Shown in pieces: positions 1 through 9,982 of a stretch of 64,000 nt of DNA (the first letter of the stretch is position 1; every line of letters begins with the position of its first letter). Source of the stretch: Budvicia diplopodorum (lineage in GTDB: Bacteria; Pseudomonadota; Gammaproteobacteria; Enterobacterales; Enterobacteriaceae); NCBI RefSeq assembly GCF_009800925.1, contig NZ_WOYF01000001.1, positions 124,001-188,000 on the forward strand, read 5' to 3'. Under the pieces are notes generated by a model. The model was not told where the DNA came from, did no database searches, and worked only from the letters and a program-made list of their open reading frames with translations. The position numbers and the translations under genes were made by a program.

Positions 1-301
1 GAATCGGGCGATTAAGCCGTTTTTCTAAATCGGCCGCCAGCGGTTTTCCCATTGCGGCAGGCACATTGGCGGTAAACAGCGCTCCGGTTTCGCTATCGGG
101 CATGCCCGGAATACCGATACCGATCTTTCCCTGACTGCCAAGCTCTGAGTCCGCATCAAGCGTCAGTTGCGCAATCACATCCAACAGCGCCTGATAATCG
201 TCCCGGGGGGTTGGAACCCGCTTTTGAATTAACCGATTGTGGTCTGCATCAAAGGCACCAAACTCAATCTTGGTTCCCCCCACATCAAAACCGTAATACA
301 T
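1..301 (-). CDS. nagK: N-acetyl-D-glucosamine kinase NagK, N-terminal part
   Basis: Only the first 100 or so codons lie in the window; the gene runs off the left edge. NagK phosphorylates GlcNAc recovered from peptidoglycan and chitin in the cytoplasm to GlcNAc-6-phosphate. The start MYYGFDVGGTKIEFGAFD carries the ROK-family phosphate-binding motif (DxGGTK). IGIGIPGMPD follows near residue 65, as in the family. In E. coli, nagK also follows lolCDE on the same strand. The gap of 43 bases to lolE suggests it is the last gene of that transcript. Identity is firm from the N-terminus; the rest cannot be judged. Confidence 0.9.
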   Translation of the reverse strand, partial: MYYGFDVGGTKIEFGAFDADHNRLIQKRVPTPRDDYQALLDVIAQLTLDADSELGSQGKIGIGIPGMPDSETGALFTANVPAAMGKPLAADLEKRLNRPI

Positions 302-344
302 CGCGCGTTCCTCCAAAATATCAGGCGTCGTTGATGAAGCGTCT

Positions 345-1598
345 TTACTGCCCGCTCAACACTCTTGCTGGATCAATCCGGCTTGCTCGCCGGGCCGGAT
401 ACCAGCTGGCTAACAGGCTCAAAATAATGGCGGTAACTAATACGCTAACCACGTCAAACGCCCGTAATTCAGACGGCAAAAAGTCGATAAAATAAACGCC
501 ACCCGACAGGAAGTGATGGCCCACCAAATTTTCAATCATCTTAATAATATTAGTTAACTGTAGAGAAACAATAATACCCACCACAACGCCGCTGACGCTG
601 CCGATCAGGCCGGCCATCAGGCCATACCAAATAAACACCGAGCGGATCAACCGGTCTTTGGCACCCAAGGTACGCAACACGGCAATGTCGGCACTCTTAT
701 CTTTAACCGCCATCACCAGCGTAGAAACGATGTTAAAGCAGGCAACGCCAATCACCAGAATCATGGCTAAATACATAATGCTGCGGATTAACTGAATATC
801 GCGGTACATAAAGCCATAGGTCGAGATCCAACTGCGGTAGTAAGCGTATTTGCCGCTGGCGTTTACCGCATTTTTAGCCACCACGTTGGCTGAAAAGACG
901 TCGCTTGCTTTAAACGCAATACCCGTGACACTGTCACCCATATCTAAATACTGTTGAGCATCGCTCAGAGGAACCATGCCAAAGCTATGGTCAAGTACGC
1001 CGCTCAGCTGCAGAATGCCGGTTACGTGCAGGCGAATACGCTTAGGCTGACCAATTTTCATTTCGCCGGTTGGGTCGTTATTGGGGATCATCACCGTCAC
1101 CCAATCCCCCTGCTTAACGTTCAGCTCGTCGGCAATGCCTTTACCCAAAATCAGCTGCTGCTCACCGGGTTTAAACTGTTGCCATGCGCCGTTAAGCACA
1201 AACTGCGGCAACGCGCTGAGTTGCTGCTCATGCTCTGGCTGAACGCCGCGAACCTGAATAGCCCTGAGCTGAACGCCACTCTCAACCAGCCCGGTAAACA
1301 GAATGTATGGCGCAGCGGCTTCAACGCCGTTGGCTTTTTCGATTCGTTCTTTCGCCTGCGGCCAGTCGTTAAACGGCTGATCGACGGGCTCTACTTCACC
1401 GTGAGGCACCACGGCCAGAATGCGGTTTTTTAACTCGCGCTCAAAGCCGTTCATGGCGCTCAGGCCAATAATTAATACCGCTACGCCCAATGCAATACCA
1501 ATGGTGGAAATCACCGAAATCAGCGAAACCATACCGCTACGGCGGCGGCCACGGCTAAAGCGTAAAGCAATCTTTAACGATAGAGGCACGGCGGACAT
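345..1598 (-). CDS. lolE: LolE, inner-membrane subunit of the lipoprotein-releasing ABC transporter
   Basis: LolE pairs with LolC and two LolD ATPases to lift outer-membrane lipoproteins out of the inner membrane and pass them to LolA. The 417-residue product is close to the usual 414. It has a first membrane helix near residues 23-48 ([19 protein letters not shown]). A large periplasmic domain with [19 protein letters not shown] follows, then three C-terminal helices and the ending [20 protein letters not shown] that is typical of LolE. Its ATG overlaps the lolD stop by one base (TAATG), which implies translational coupling. It is the last lol gene, followed by nagK. Confidence 0.97.
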   Translation of the reverse strand: MSAVPLSLKIALRFSRGRRRSGMVSLISVISTIGIALGVAVLIIGLSAMNGFERELKNRILAVVPHGEVEPVDQPFNDWPQAKERIEKANGVEAAAPYILFTGLVESGVQLRAIQVRGVQPEHEQQLSALPQFVLNGAWQQFKPGEQQLILGKGIADELNVKQGDWVTVMIPNNDPTGEMKIGQPKRIRLHVTGILQLSGVLDHSFGMVPLSDAQQYLDMGDSVTGIAFKASDVFSANVVAKNAVNASGKYAYYRSWISTYGFMYRDIQLIRSIMYLAMILVIGVACFNIVSTLVMAVKDKSADIAVLRTLGAKDRLIRSVFIWYGLMAGLIGSVSGVVVGIIVSLQLTNIIKMIENLVGHHFLSGGVYFIDFLPSELRAFDVVSVLVTAIILSLLASWYPARRASRIDPARVLSGQ

Positions 1599-2302
1599 TA
1601 CTCGGCCTCCAGCATCATGGCGTGCTGGTTAAGGTGCCCGTCGCGCATTTCAAGCTGTCTGTCGAGGCGCCGGGCCAGTTTCAGGTCATGAGTGACCACT
1701 AAGAAAGCGGTACCTTGCTGACGGTTCAGGTTGCCCAACAGTTCAAAAATGCTATCGGCAGTGCGTTGGTCAAGGTTTCCGGTTGGCTCATCGGCCAGCA
1801 CTAACGCCGGATTATTCACCAATGCCCGGGCAATGGCTACCCGCTGCCGCTCGCCGCCTGACAGCTCAGACGGGCGATGAGCGGCCCGATGTTCAAGGCC
1901 AACGGCGGCTAACATCTGACGGGCGCGATCCTGCGCTTCTGACGGTTTTACCTGACCAATCATCAGCGGCATGGCGGTATTTTCCAGCGCGGTAAAGTCA
2001 GGCAAAAGGTGGTGGAACTGGTAGATGAAGCCCAGTTGAGTATTGCGTAAATCGGCCTTGTCGCCCGAGTTCATGGCGCTGATGGAACGGCCTTTAAAAA
2101 TAACGTCGCCGGAGGTCGGCGCATCCAGCCCGCCCAACAGATGTAATAACGTGCTTTTACCCGAACCGGAGCTGCCCACTATCGCCATCAGTTCACCGGG
2201 CTGCATGGAAAACGCCACGTTTTTTAATACTTCGGTTTTTAACTTACCTTCCTGATAAGTTTTGCAAAGATCGGCACATTGCAGTAACAAAGAATTATTC
2301 AT
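1598..2302 (-). CDS. lolD: LolD, ATPase of the lipoprotein-releasing transporter
   Basis: LolD is the cytoplasmic ATPase that powers LolCE. All ABC motifs are intact: Walker [10 protein letters not shown] near residue 42, signature [15 protein letters not shown], Walker [13 protein letters not shown] and H-loop VVTHD. I take the start at 2302 ([12 protein letters not shown]), which gives 234 residues, one more than E. coli. An upstream in-frame ATG at 2416 would add 38 residues of unrelated sequence lying inside lolC. The gene starts 8 bases inside the 3' end of lolC and overlaps the lolE start by one base, so the three genes form one tightly coupled operon. Confidence 0.96.
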   Translation of the reverse strand: MNNSLLLQCADLCKTYQEGKLKTEVLKNVAFSMQPGELMAIVGSSGSGKSTLLHLLGGLDAPTSGDVIFKGRSISAMNSGDKADLRNTQLGFIYQFHHLLPDFTALENTAMPLMIGQVKPSEAQDRARQMLAAVGLEHRAAHRPSELSGGERQRVAIARALVNNPALVLADEPTGNLDQRTADSIFELLGNLNRQQGTAFLVVTHDLKLARRLDRQLEMRDGHLNQHAMMLEAE

Positions 2303-3497
2303 AGCGTAAAGCCTCGGCGGGTTGAACGGCGGCGGCGCGCCATGACGGATAAAGCGTAGAAAGAAGTGCAATGCCCATGGAGAACAAAGCAATGACAATA
2401 ACCTGGGTGTAGTCAATTACGACCGGCAGAGCAACGCCTGCGATCGACTTACCAATAAATGGCATCAGCAAATTGAGATTTTTAGACAGTAATAGTCCGA
2501 ACAGCGAGCCCAATAGTGCGCCGATAACCCCGGCGCTGGCTCCCTGTACCACAAAGATGCTCATAATCTGGCGGCGTTTTAACCCCAGCGTTTTCAAAAT
2601 GGCCACTTCACCCTGCTTTTCCATCACCAGCAGGCCCAAAGAGGTAATAATGTTAAACGCGGCAACCGCAATGATCAGGCCAATAAGCAGCCCCATCATG
2701 TTTTTTTCCATTCTGACGGCCTGAAACAGTTCGCCCTTGCGATCGCGCCAGTCTTTCATTATCAGACCGTTCGGCAGCGGCTGCTGGCTCAGTGCTATCA
2801 CCTCCAGCGGCTTAGCCATATATAAACGCCAGCCGCTGACGTTGCCAGCGGTATAGCGCAATAGGCGCGAGGCATCCTGCTGGTTAACCAGTAGCTGGTT
2901 GCTGTCGACCTCACTGCCGGCAGAAAAGGTTCCTACCACGGTAAACAGGCGCTGGCTGGGAATGCGCCCCATGGGGGTAAACTGGCTGGCGCCGGTCACC
3001 ATAAGGCGGATATTGTCACCGATCTTAATGCCTAGCTGTTCAGCCAGCTTATCGCCCAAAATCGCGTTATAGCCACCGGAGCTTAGCTGAGACATGCTGC
3101 CAGCATAAACGTATTTGGCCAACGGGTCGTTATCCTGCGGATTTACGCCCAGCATCACGCCAACGGAGAGGCCTTTGGCACTTTGCAAAATAACGTCACC
3201 GGTGGTTAATGGCGCTACGCGAGTGACGCCCGGTAGCTGATTTAGCGACGCGGAGGAGAATTCCTGAGGATTAAGCTGCCCGTCTTGGGTTGTGACTAAC
3301 GCCTGCGGCATCAGCCCCAAAATGTTATTTTCTAGCTCCTGCTCAAAACCGTTCATCACCGAAAGAACGGTGACTAACGCCATGACCCCCAGCGTAATGC
3401 CGATAGTGGAAAGCCAGGAGACGAACTGGCTGAAGCGGTCTGAAGCTCGCCCGCGCATGTAGCGCAGACCTATATATAATGCGACGGGCTGATACAT
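2295..3497 (-). CDS. lolC: LolC, inner-membrane subunit of the lipoprotein-releasing transporter
   Basis: LolC is the LolA-binding partner of LolE in the LolCDE complex. The 400-residue protein (399 in E. coli) starts [18 protein letters not shown]. It has a first transmembrane helix near 25-50, a periplasmic domain containing [15 protein letters not shown], the loop that forms the LolA-binding hook in the family, and three C-terminal helices. It ends [21 protein letters not shown]. It is the first gene of lolCDE-nagK and is divergent from mfd. Confidence 0.97.
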   Translation of the reverse strand: MYQPVALYIGLRYMRGRASDRFSQFVSWLSTIGITLGVMALVTVLSVMNGFEQELENNILGLMPQALVTTQDGQLNPQEFSSASLNQLPGVTRVAPLTTGDVILQSAKGLSVGVMLGVNPQDNDPLAKYVYAGSMSQLSSGGYNAILGDKLAEQLGIKIGDNIRLMVTGASQFTPMGRIPSQRLFTVVGTFSAGSEVDSNQLLVNQQDASRLLRYTAGNVSGWRLYMAKPLEVIALSQQPLPNGLIMKDWRDRKGELFQAVRMEKNMMGLLIGLIIAVAAFNIITSLGLLVMEKQGEVAILKTLGLKRRQIMSIFVVQGASAGVIGALLGSLFGLLLSKNLNLLMPFIGKSIAGVALPVVIDYTQVIVIALFSMGIALLSTLYPSWRAAAVQPAEALRYE

Positions 3498-3948
3498 TAA
3501 GATCTGTTTACTCTTTTTATGGGCGCTTATTGCAGAAAAATCATGCCATAAGCGACTCTGCCAGTGATTAAAATAGCGCTGTTATTCCCAGAATAATTGG
3601 AGCCGCGCAGCCAGCGGGTGAATAAGCATCGCTAACGCTGTGACAACTTCAAGTCCGAAGGGTATATTGCTAAGCTACAGCGTTCAAGGATAATAAAGGG
3701 TCGCTTGGCTTAATGGAACTATTAAGCAGCTATCCCGTAATATTTCTATTATCAATGCCAAATTAGCCTGCTCATCGTGCTGATTTTACTCATTTAACCG
3801 GACAATTCTAAGCGGTTAGATTAAAATACGTTCATAGACACTGAGCGGCGTTAGCGTTTATTGCGCGCGTAGCGTTACATAATTTGAATCAGATTGGAAT
3901 GGGACAAAGCCTAAGTTCCTGCCGAATAAAGAGATTGTATATAAACTT
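3498..3948. promoter_or_regulatory. Divergent intergenic region lolC / mfd
   Basis: These 451 bases separate the start codons of lolC (minus) and mfd (plus), so both promoters must lie here. I see no gene, strong hairpin or clear operator. The sequence is AT-rich in patches. A long leader for mfd is possible, since the only purine-rich stretch before its ATG is AAAGAGA about 13 bases upstream. Confidence 0.5.
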
Positions 3949-6900
3949 ATGTCCCTTCAACACCGTTTTACCCTGCCTGAACGTTCAGGCGACCTACGTC
4001 AGCTAGGTCAGCTATATGGTTCATCAATCGCGCTTATCAGTGCCGAAATCATTAACCGGCACAACGGCCCGGTGATGCTGATCGCCTCAGATATGCAACA
4101 GGCCTTGCGCCTGAACGATGAGCTGGGCCAGTTTACTGATAAAACCGTCACCGCCCTGCCAGATTGGGAAACCTTACCGTACGACAGTTTTTCTCCCCAT
4201 CAGGAGATCGTTTCTTCGCGGTTATCCAGCCTGTACCAACTGCCTCAACTGCAAAACGGTGTCATGATCCTGCCGGTCAACACCTTAATGCAGAAAGTTT
4301 GCCCGCATTCATTCCTGATGGGCTATGCGCTGGTGGCGAAAAAAGGCGATCGCCTGTCCAGAGAAACGCTAAGATCGCAGCTTGAGCAGGCCGGATATCG
4401 GGCGGTGGATCAGGTGCTGGAACACGGCGAATTTGCCACCCGGGGAGCCCTGTTGGATCTGTTCCCTATGGGCAGTGAAGAACCCTATCGTTTAGACTTC
4501 TTTGATGATGAAATCGACAGCATCCGGCTGTTTGACGTTGATACACAGCGCACGCTCAATGAAGTCGACCGCATTAACTTGCTACCGGCCCATGAGTTTC
4601 CTACCGACAAAGCCGCTATTGAGCTGTTTCGCAGCCAGTGGCGTGAGCAGTTTGACGTGCGGCGCGACGCTGAGCACGTTTATCAACAGGTCAGTAAAGG
4701 CACGTGGCCTGCGGGCATTGAATATTGGCAGCCACTGTTTTTCAGCCAACCGCTTCCGGCGCTGTTCAGCTATTTACCGAAAAATACCTTGTTAATCAGC
4801 CTGGGTGATATCGAAGCCTCGGCCGAGCGATTCTGGCTTGACGCCTCCCAACGTTTCGAGAACCGCCGCGTTGATCCAATGCGCCCGATCCTGCCGCCGG
4901 AAGCCCTTTGGCTGCGCGTCGACCAGCTATTTGCCGAGTTAAAAAACTGGCCGCGAATTCAGCTGAATAGTGACACCGTAACCAAAAAGACCGGTAGCCA
5001 AAATTTAGATTATCAAGCGCTGCCGGACTTAGCCGTTCAGCATCAGAATAAGTCGCCGTTAGATAACCTGCGCCGTTTTGTCGAAAGCTTCAGCGGCAGG
5101 ATTATCTTCTCGGTAGAGACCGAAGGCCGTCGTGAAACGCTACAAGAGTTGCTGGCGCGGATAAAGTTAAAACCCACGTTAATTAATAAGCTGGAACAGG
5201 CTGAACGGCCGGGCCAGTACCTAATGATTGGCGCCTGTGAGCACGGTTTTCTGGATAACCAAAGCCAGACGGCGGTCATTTGCGAAAGCGATCTATTAGG
5301 CGAACGGGTTATTCGCCGTCAGGACAACCGTCGGGCGATTAATACCGACACGCTCATTCGCAACTTGGCCGAATTAAAACCTGGCCAGCCGGTGGTCCAC
5401 TTAGAACACGGCGTAGGCCGTTATGCCGGTTTAACCAGCCTAGAAGCCGGCGGCATTAAGGCTGAATACTTAATTTTGACCTATGCCGGTGAAGATAAAC
5501 TGTACGTTCCGGTCTCTTCCCTGCACCTTATCAGCCGCTACTCCGGCGGTGCTGAAGAGAATGCGCCGCTGCATAAGTTAGGCGGTGAAACCTGGACTAA
5601 GGCCCGCCAGAAGGCCGCTGAAAAAGTGCGCGATGTGGCCGCCGAACTGCTGGATATTTATGCCCGTCGCGAAGCCAAACCGGGCTTTGCCTTCAGGCAG
5701 GATCGGGAGCAGTATCAGCAATTCTGTGAAACCTTCCCTTACGAGCCGACGCTGGACCAGACTAATGCCATTGGCGCCGTGCTGGGCGATATGTGCCGGG
5801 CCAACGCCATGGACCGCTTAGTGTGCGGTGACGTTGGCTTTGGTAAAACCGAGGTGGCGATGCGCGCAGCGTTTGTTGCAGTGATCAATACCAAACAGGT
5901 GGCGATTTTAGTGCCGACCACCCTGCTTGCTCAGCAGCATTATGATAACTTCCGCGATCGCTTTGCCAACTGGCCGGTGCGCATTGAGGTGATGTCTCGT
6001 TTTCGCAGTGCCAAAGAGCAGCAACAGGTTCTGGAAGCAACCGTCGAAGGGAAAGTCGATATCCTGATCGGCACCCATAAGCTGTTGCAAAGTGATTTAC
6101 GCTGGAAAGACTTGGGGCTGTTGATTGTCGATGAAGAGCACCGGTTCGGGGTTCGTCAAAAAGAGCAAATCAAAGCCATGCGCGCCAACGTCGACATACT
6201 GACCCTAACGGCAACGCCGATTCCGAGAACGCTGAATATGGCAATGAGCGGCATGCGCGATCTCTCCATTATCGCCACCCCGCCAGCCCGCCGTTTAGCG
6301 GTAAAAACCTTCGTGCGCGAATATGACGATCTGATTATTCGTGAAGCGATCCTGCGCGAAGTGCTGCGCGGCGGTCAGGTTTACTATTTGTATAATGACG
6401 TAGCCAGCATTAATAAAGCCGCCGAGCATTTAGCCAAACTGGTACCGGAAGCCCGGGTTGCCATTGGCCACGGTCAGATGCACGAGCGCGACCTTGAGCG
6501 GGTAATGTCAGACTTTCACCACCAGCGCTATAACGTGCTGGTGTGTACCACCATCATTGAAACGGGTATCGATATTCCCAACGCCAACACCATTATTATG
6601 GAACGGGCCGACAAATTCGGCCTAGCTCAGCTTCATCAGCTACGCGGGCGGGTTGGTCGTTCGCACCATCAAGCCTATGCCTATTTGCTTACGCCGCATC
6701 CAAAAGCGATGACCACCGACGCCGTGAAACGGCTTGAAGCGGTAGCGTCATTGGAAGACCTAGGCGCCGGGTTTGCGCTGGCGACTCACGATTTAGAAAT
6801 TCGCGGTGCCGGTGAACTGCTGGGCGACGACCAAAGCGGCCAGATAACCACCATCGGTTTCTCTTTGTATATGGAGCTGCTGGAAAGCGCCGTTGACGCA

Positions 6901-7395
6901 CTGAAAGAAGGCCGTGAGCCGTCATTAGACGATTTGACGGTTAATCAGGTTGAGGTTGAACTGCGGGTTCCCGCGCTGCTACCCGATGACTATATTCCCG
7001 ACGTTAATACCCGGCTTTCGTTCTACAAGCGGATCGCCAGCGCCCCAACGGCATCAGAGCTGGATGAGCTGAAAATCGAACTGATTGACCGTTTCGGCAC
7101 CCTTCCCGACGCCGCCCGTAACCTGTTGCAGGCGGCGGCTATGCGCCAGCAGGCTAAAGCAATGGGTATTAAGCGTATCGAAGGCAATGAAAAAGGCGGT
7201 TTTATCGAGTTTAATCAGAAGAACAGCGTCGACCCGATGTACCTAATTGGCCTGCTCCAGCAGCAACCGCAGTGTTATCGCCTTGACGGCCCGAGTAAGC
7301 TCAAGTTTAACGTCGATCTCACCGATCGGCCTAAGCGGCTGGCGTTTGTTAATTCGCTGCTGAAGCAGTTTGAAGAGCATCAATTAAAGCGATAA
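3949..7395 (+). CDS. mfd: Mfd, transcription-repair coupling factor
   Basis: Mfd is an ATP-dependent DNA translocase. It pushes RNA polymerase off damaged template DNA and recruits UvrA/UvrB for repair of the transcribed strand. The 1148 residues match E. coli exactly in length. A UvrB-like N-terminal module (ETLPYDSFSPHQE) comes first. The RNA-polymerase interaction domain follows near residue 480 (GQPVVHLEHGVGRYAG), then Walker A CGDVGFGKTEVAMRAA near 625, the DEEH box, and helicase motif VI (QLRGRVGRSHHQAYA). It is a single-gene unit. The 409-bp inverted-repeat element begins only 3 bases after its stop codon. Confidence 0.98.
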   Translation: MSLQHRFTLPERSGDLRQLGQLYGSSIALISAEIINRHNGPVMLIASDMQQALRLNDELGQFTDKTVTALPDWETLPYDSFSPHQEIVSSRLSSLYQLPQLQNGVMILPVNTLMQKVCPHSFLMGYALVAKKGDRLSRETLRSQLEQAGYRAVDQVLEHGEFATRGALLDLFPMGSEEPYRLDFFDDEIDSIRLFDVDTQRTLNEVDRINLLPAHEFPTDKAAIELFRSQWREQFDVRRDAEHVYQQVSKGTWPAGIEYWQPLFFSQPLPALFSYLPKNTLLISLGDIEASAERFWLDASQRFENRRVDPMRPILPPEALWLRVDQLFAELKNWPRIQLNSDTVTKKTGSQNLDYQALPDLAVQHQNKSPLDNLRRFVESFSGRIIFSVETEGRRETLQELLARIKLKPTLINKLEQAERPGQYLMIGACEHGFLDNQSQTAVICESDLLGERVIRRQDNRRAINTDTLIRNLAELKPGQPVVHLEHGVGRYAGLTSLEAGGIKAEYLILTYAGEDKLYVPVSSLHLISRYSGGAEENAPLHKLGGETWTKARQKAAEKVRDVAAELLDIYARREAKPGFAFRQDREQYQQFCETFPYEPTLDQTNAIGAVLGDMCRANAMDRLVCGDVGFGKTEVAMRAAFVAVINTKQVAILVPTTLLAQQHYDNFRDRFANWPVRIEVMSRFRSAKEQQQVLEATVEGKVDILIGTHKLLQSDLRWKDLGLLIVDEEHRFGVRQKEQIKAMRANVDILTLTATPIPRTLNMAMSGMRDLSIIATPPARRLAVKTFVREYDDLIIREAILREVLRGGQVYYLYNDVASINKAAEHLAKLVPEARVAIGHGQMHERDLERVMSDFHHQRYNVLVCTTIIETGIDIPNANTIIMERADKFGLAQLHQLRGRVGRSHHQAYAYLLTPHPKAMTTDAVKRLEAVASLEDLGAGFALATHDLEIRGAGELLGDDQSGQITTIGFSLYMELLESAVDALKEGREPSLDDLTVNQVEVELRVPALLPDDYIPDVNTRLSFYKRIASAPTASELDELKIELIDRFGTLPDAARNLLQAAAMRQQAKAMGIKRIEGNEKGGFIEFNQKNSVDPMYLIGLLQQQPQCYRLDGPSKLKFNVDLTDRPKRLAFVNSLLKQFEEHQLKR

Positions 7396-7398
7396 ATA

Positions 7399-7807
7399 TA
7401 GGGTGACCCCGGATAAATACGGTGAAATATTCGGTCGCTAAACGCGGATCGATTCCATTACCCGCGACACACGCAACCGACAAGGAGGCGTAGGCGCGCC
7501 TCCTTGACCTGCGCCCCCGCACCGTATGTTGACCGCAGCGTTGCTGCGGCAACCTCAATCAGAAAAAAGGCTTAACGCACCGGTACGGACGCGTTCCCGA
7601 CGCGGCCGTACCTCGTCCCGCATCCCTGCGGGACGTGCTACCTTTTTTCTTCCTTCGGCAACATTCGTACGCTCGCTGGGAGGTCAACAGCAAACAGGCA
7701 GGGAATTATTTATGGGGAATTGCCCTCGGTCGCGTGTATTGCGGGTGATGGGACCACCTCACATTTAGCGACCGAACATTACACCGAACCGATCTAGAGT
7801 CACCCTA
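7399..7807. mobile_element. MITE-like element with ~46-bp terminal inverted repeats
   Basis: The whole gap between mfd and ndh is one palindromic unit of about 409 bp. Its ends match as inverted repeats: TAGGGTGAC at 7399-7407 pairs with 7799-7807, and TTCGGTCGCTAAA at 7430-7442 pairs with 7764-7776, at equal distances from the ends. If the repeat proper is GGGTGAC, a TA flanks each side, as expected for a TA target duplication. Inside is a perfect 10-bp hairpin (7481-7490 with 7497-7506) and a GC-rich segment with further short palindromes. No convincing transposase is encoded; the 80-codon frame inside looks fortuitous. It does not resemble the ERIC consensus as I know it. A non-autonomous transposable element is the best reading; a large intergenic repeat of another kind is possible. 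Confidence 0.72.
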
Positions 7808-7818
7808 AAATAACCTTA

Positions 7819-9123
7819 TTAGTGAAGCTTCAATTTCGGCCGGATGATCCGATTAATACTCCCCACTAACATCATCAACCCAGTCTTAATATATCCAATC
7901 GTCGCCACCTGATGCATACGATACAACGATATATACGCCAGACGGGCCAGCCGGCCTTCAATCATCATTGAGCCTCGGGTTAAATTCCCCATCAGGCTAC
8001 CCACCGTGCTGTATTTCGACAGGGAAACCAGCGAACCGTGGTCGGTATAACGGTAGCTTTTCAGCGGCTGTCCGTTTAACAAAGCCAGAATATTGCTATG
8101 GCACAGGCTCGCCATTTGATGCGCAGCCTGAGCTCGAGGAGGAACCGGCGTTCCGTTTTCCTGCGTGCAATTGGCGCAGTCGCCTAATGCAAAAATCGAC
8201 GGATCGCGGCTAGTTTGTAAGGTCGGACCAACGACTAACTGATTGATGCGGTTAGTTTCTAGCCCGGCCAGCTGTTTCATCAAGTCAGGCGCTTTAATAC
8301 CTGCAGCCCATACCATCAGATCGGCCTGAATGTAATCGCCGTTTTTAGTGTGTAGGCCGTTTGCGTCAGCGCTGGTCACCATGGTCTGAGTCTGTACGTT
8401 AACGCCAAGATTAATCAGCTCTTGCTGAGCAGAAGAGGAAATTCTTACCGGCAAGGCGGGTAAGATACGCTCACCGGCTTCAACCAACGTTACGTTTAAC
8501 GCATTGTTATCCAGCCCTTGATAGCCATAGCTGTGCAGCTGTTTTACCGCATTGTGCAGTTCAGCTGAAAGCTCAACGCCGGTGGCACCACCGCCCACAA
8601 TGGCAATATTAATGCGCGCTTCATCGTTTGAGTGGGAAGAGAACTTCAAAAACAGGTTGAGCATTTTATTGTGAAACAGCTGCGCCTGCTTTGGATTATC
8701 CAGATAGATACAGTTTTCTCTAACGCCCGGGGTGCCAAAGTCATTAGACACGCTGCCTAAGGCCATTACCAGAATATCGTAGGCAATATGGCGCTCAGGC
8801 ACCAGCTGTTCGCCCTTCTCATCATCGATCCGAGCAAGGTGAATCACTTTCTCTTCACGGTTCAGGTCAACCAATGAGCCGAGCTGGAAATGAAAACCGT
8901 TATTCCGGGCGTGCGCTAAATAGCTTAACGAATCGATACCCTCATCTAAGGCTCCGGTAGCGACTTCATGCAGCAACGGTTTCCAGAGATGGCTATGGTT
9001 ACGATCGACCAGAATGATTTCAGCCTTTTTTCTGCGCCCCAGCTTTTTACCTAGGCTGGTCGCCAGTTCAAGCCCACCGGCACCGCCACCAACGATAACA
9101 ATCTTTTTCATTTCATTTCCCAT
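7819..9123 (-). CDS. ndh: NADH dehydrogenase type II (NDH-2)
   Basis: NDH-2 is the single-subunit, non-proton-pumping NADH:quinone oxidoreductase on the inner face of the cytoplasmic membrane. The 434 residues equal E. coli Ndh in length. It has an FAD-binding VGGGAGGLE near the N-terminus, a second dinucleotide fold [15 protein letters not shown] near residue 180, AGIKAPD, and the amphipathic membrane-anchoring C-terminus [21 protein letters not shown] cannot exclude the internal start MKKIVIV four residues later. It is a single gene, with a consensus FNR site about 140 bases upstream, so anaerobic repression is expected as in E. coli. Confidence 0.97.
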   Translation of the reverse strand: MGNEMKKIVIVGGGAGGLELATSLGKKLGRRKKAEIILVDRNHSHLWKPLLHEVATGALDEGIDSLSYLAHARNNGFHFQLGSLVDLNREEKVIHLARIDDEKGEQLVPERHIAYDILVMALGSVSNDFGTPGVRENCIYLDNPKQAQLFHNKMLNLFLKFSSHSNDEARINIAIVGGGATGVELSAELHNAVKQLHSYGYQGLDNNALNVTLVEAGERILPALPVRISSSAQQELINLGVNVQTQTMVTSADANGLHTKNGDYIQADLMVWAAGIKAPDLMKQLAGLETNRINQLVVGPTLQTSRDPSIFALGDCANCTQENGTPVPPRAQAAHQMASLCHSNILALLNGQPLKSYRYTDHGSLVSLSKYSTVGSLMGNLTRGSMMIEGRLARLAYISLYRMHQVATIGYIKTGLMMLVGSINRIIRPKLKLH

Positions 9124-9261
9124 CAGCGTTATCTCACTAAAAATAAACCAAAGACCTTAGCAAGGGATTGAATGAATAACTTGTAAGAACATGAAGTTAA
9201 CTTAATCCCTCCAAAAAATTAACGCCAGATTATCATAATTGGACATGTGGTTATACCAAAA

Positions 9262-9275
9262 TTGATATATATCAA
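9262..9275. promoter_or_regulatory. FNR box upstream of ndh
   Basis: TTGATATATATCAA is a perfect match to the FNR consensus TTGAT-N4-ATCAA. It lies 139 bases upstream of the ndh start codon and about 45 bases from the ycfP terminator, so it belongs to the ndh promoter. In E. coli, FNR represses ndh without oxygen. CRP sites are related (TGTGA-based), but this half-site is FNR-like. Confidence 0.8.
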
Positions 9276-9317
9276 TTTTTGGCAATTTATGTCGATTAAT
9301 AAATAGAATTTGAGGCA

Positions 9318-9350
9318 AAAAAACGCTGATACCGGAAGATATCAGCGTTT
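9318..9350 (-). terminator. Rho-independent terminator after ycfP
   Basis: A perfect 11-bp stem, AAACGCTGATA (9321-9331) with TATCAGCGTTT (9340-9350), has an 8-base loop. On the minus strand it is followed by a run of T. It lies 15 bases beyond the ycfP stop and separates that gene from the ndh promoter. Confidence 0.85.
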
Positions 9351-9364
9351 TTATTTAGCGATAA

Positions 9365-9904
9365 TTAAAGCTGTTTAAAGCTCTTTATCGCCATTAAATG
9401 CGAGGAAATTTGTTTAAACTTATGGCTTTGCTGCTCGTCCCAGATAATATTGTAATATTGATTCAGCGCATCGGCAGTGCGCTGGCTGTCTAGAACTTCA
9501 TCCTGACGAGATAAGATAACCAAGCAGTTATCTTTATTTTTGGTTCTGAATTCCGCAATACACTTAGTCGCAATATCCAGATACTCTTCCGGCCGGTCGA
9601 TTTTCCCGGTCATGTTTTCGTGCGGAAACAAATTAGGATTAATCATCGCCTGACGAATTCCGCACAAAAAACCGATCCGTTCAGCCCAAAAACCCCCGAG
9701 GCCAACGCCGCAAATCAGAGGATTGGCATCATCGCTTTGCTGAACGGCCTTATTCGTCTCTTTCAGCAAGTGTTGCATATCGTGGCGAGGATGAAGCGTA
9801 CTGTAGCTGATAAAACGGACGTCCGGATCGATAAACTGAAGCTGTAAGACCTTCTCATGGTTTCCTGGACTGGTTGAATCAAAACCGTGCAAATAAATAA
9901 TCAT
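9365..9904 (-). CDS. ycfP: YcfP, alpha/beta-hydrolase-fold protein
   Basis: This is a conserved enterobacterial protein of unknown substrate with an esterase-like fold (UPF0227). The 179 residues (180 in E. coli) start [18 protein letters not shown]. The family signature [16 protein letters not shown] is near residue 68, where a classical nucleophile elbow would be; the GxGxG-like elbow has Gly rather than Ser, so ordinary esterase catalysis is doubtful. The start at 9904 is chosen because homology begins there and GAGG lies upstream; an ATG at 9925 would add 7 residues. It lies downstream of nagZ on the same strand. Confidence 0.92.
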   Translation of the reverse strand: MIIYLHGFDSTSPGNHEKVLQLQFIDPDVRFISYSTLHPRHDMQHLLKETNKAVQQSDDANPLICGVGLGGFWAERIGFLCGIRQAMINPNLFPHENMTGKIDRPEEYLDIATKCIAEFRTKNKDNCLVILSRQDEVLDSQRTADALNQYYNIIWDEQQSHKFKQISSHLMAIKSFKQL

Positions 9905-9982
9905 CTCTGCCTCACTGCCTGCCAATATAAGATCAATATCTTGAACGTTTAGACCATAGCGCTAAAACCACAAAGCCGAAAA

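Noticed and set aside
2303-2416. Extended N-terminus of LolD
   Set aside because: The extra 38 residues are read from within lolC and are absent from all LolD proteins I know; the internal ATG at 2302 fits family length.
7526-7768. 80-codon frame inside the inverted-repeat element
   Set aside because: It has no ribosome-binding site, follows the palindromic GC-rich DNA, and its product (Arg/Pro/Ser-rich) resembles no transposase.
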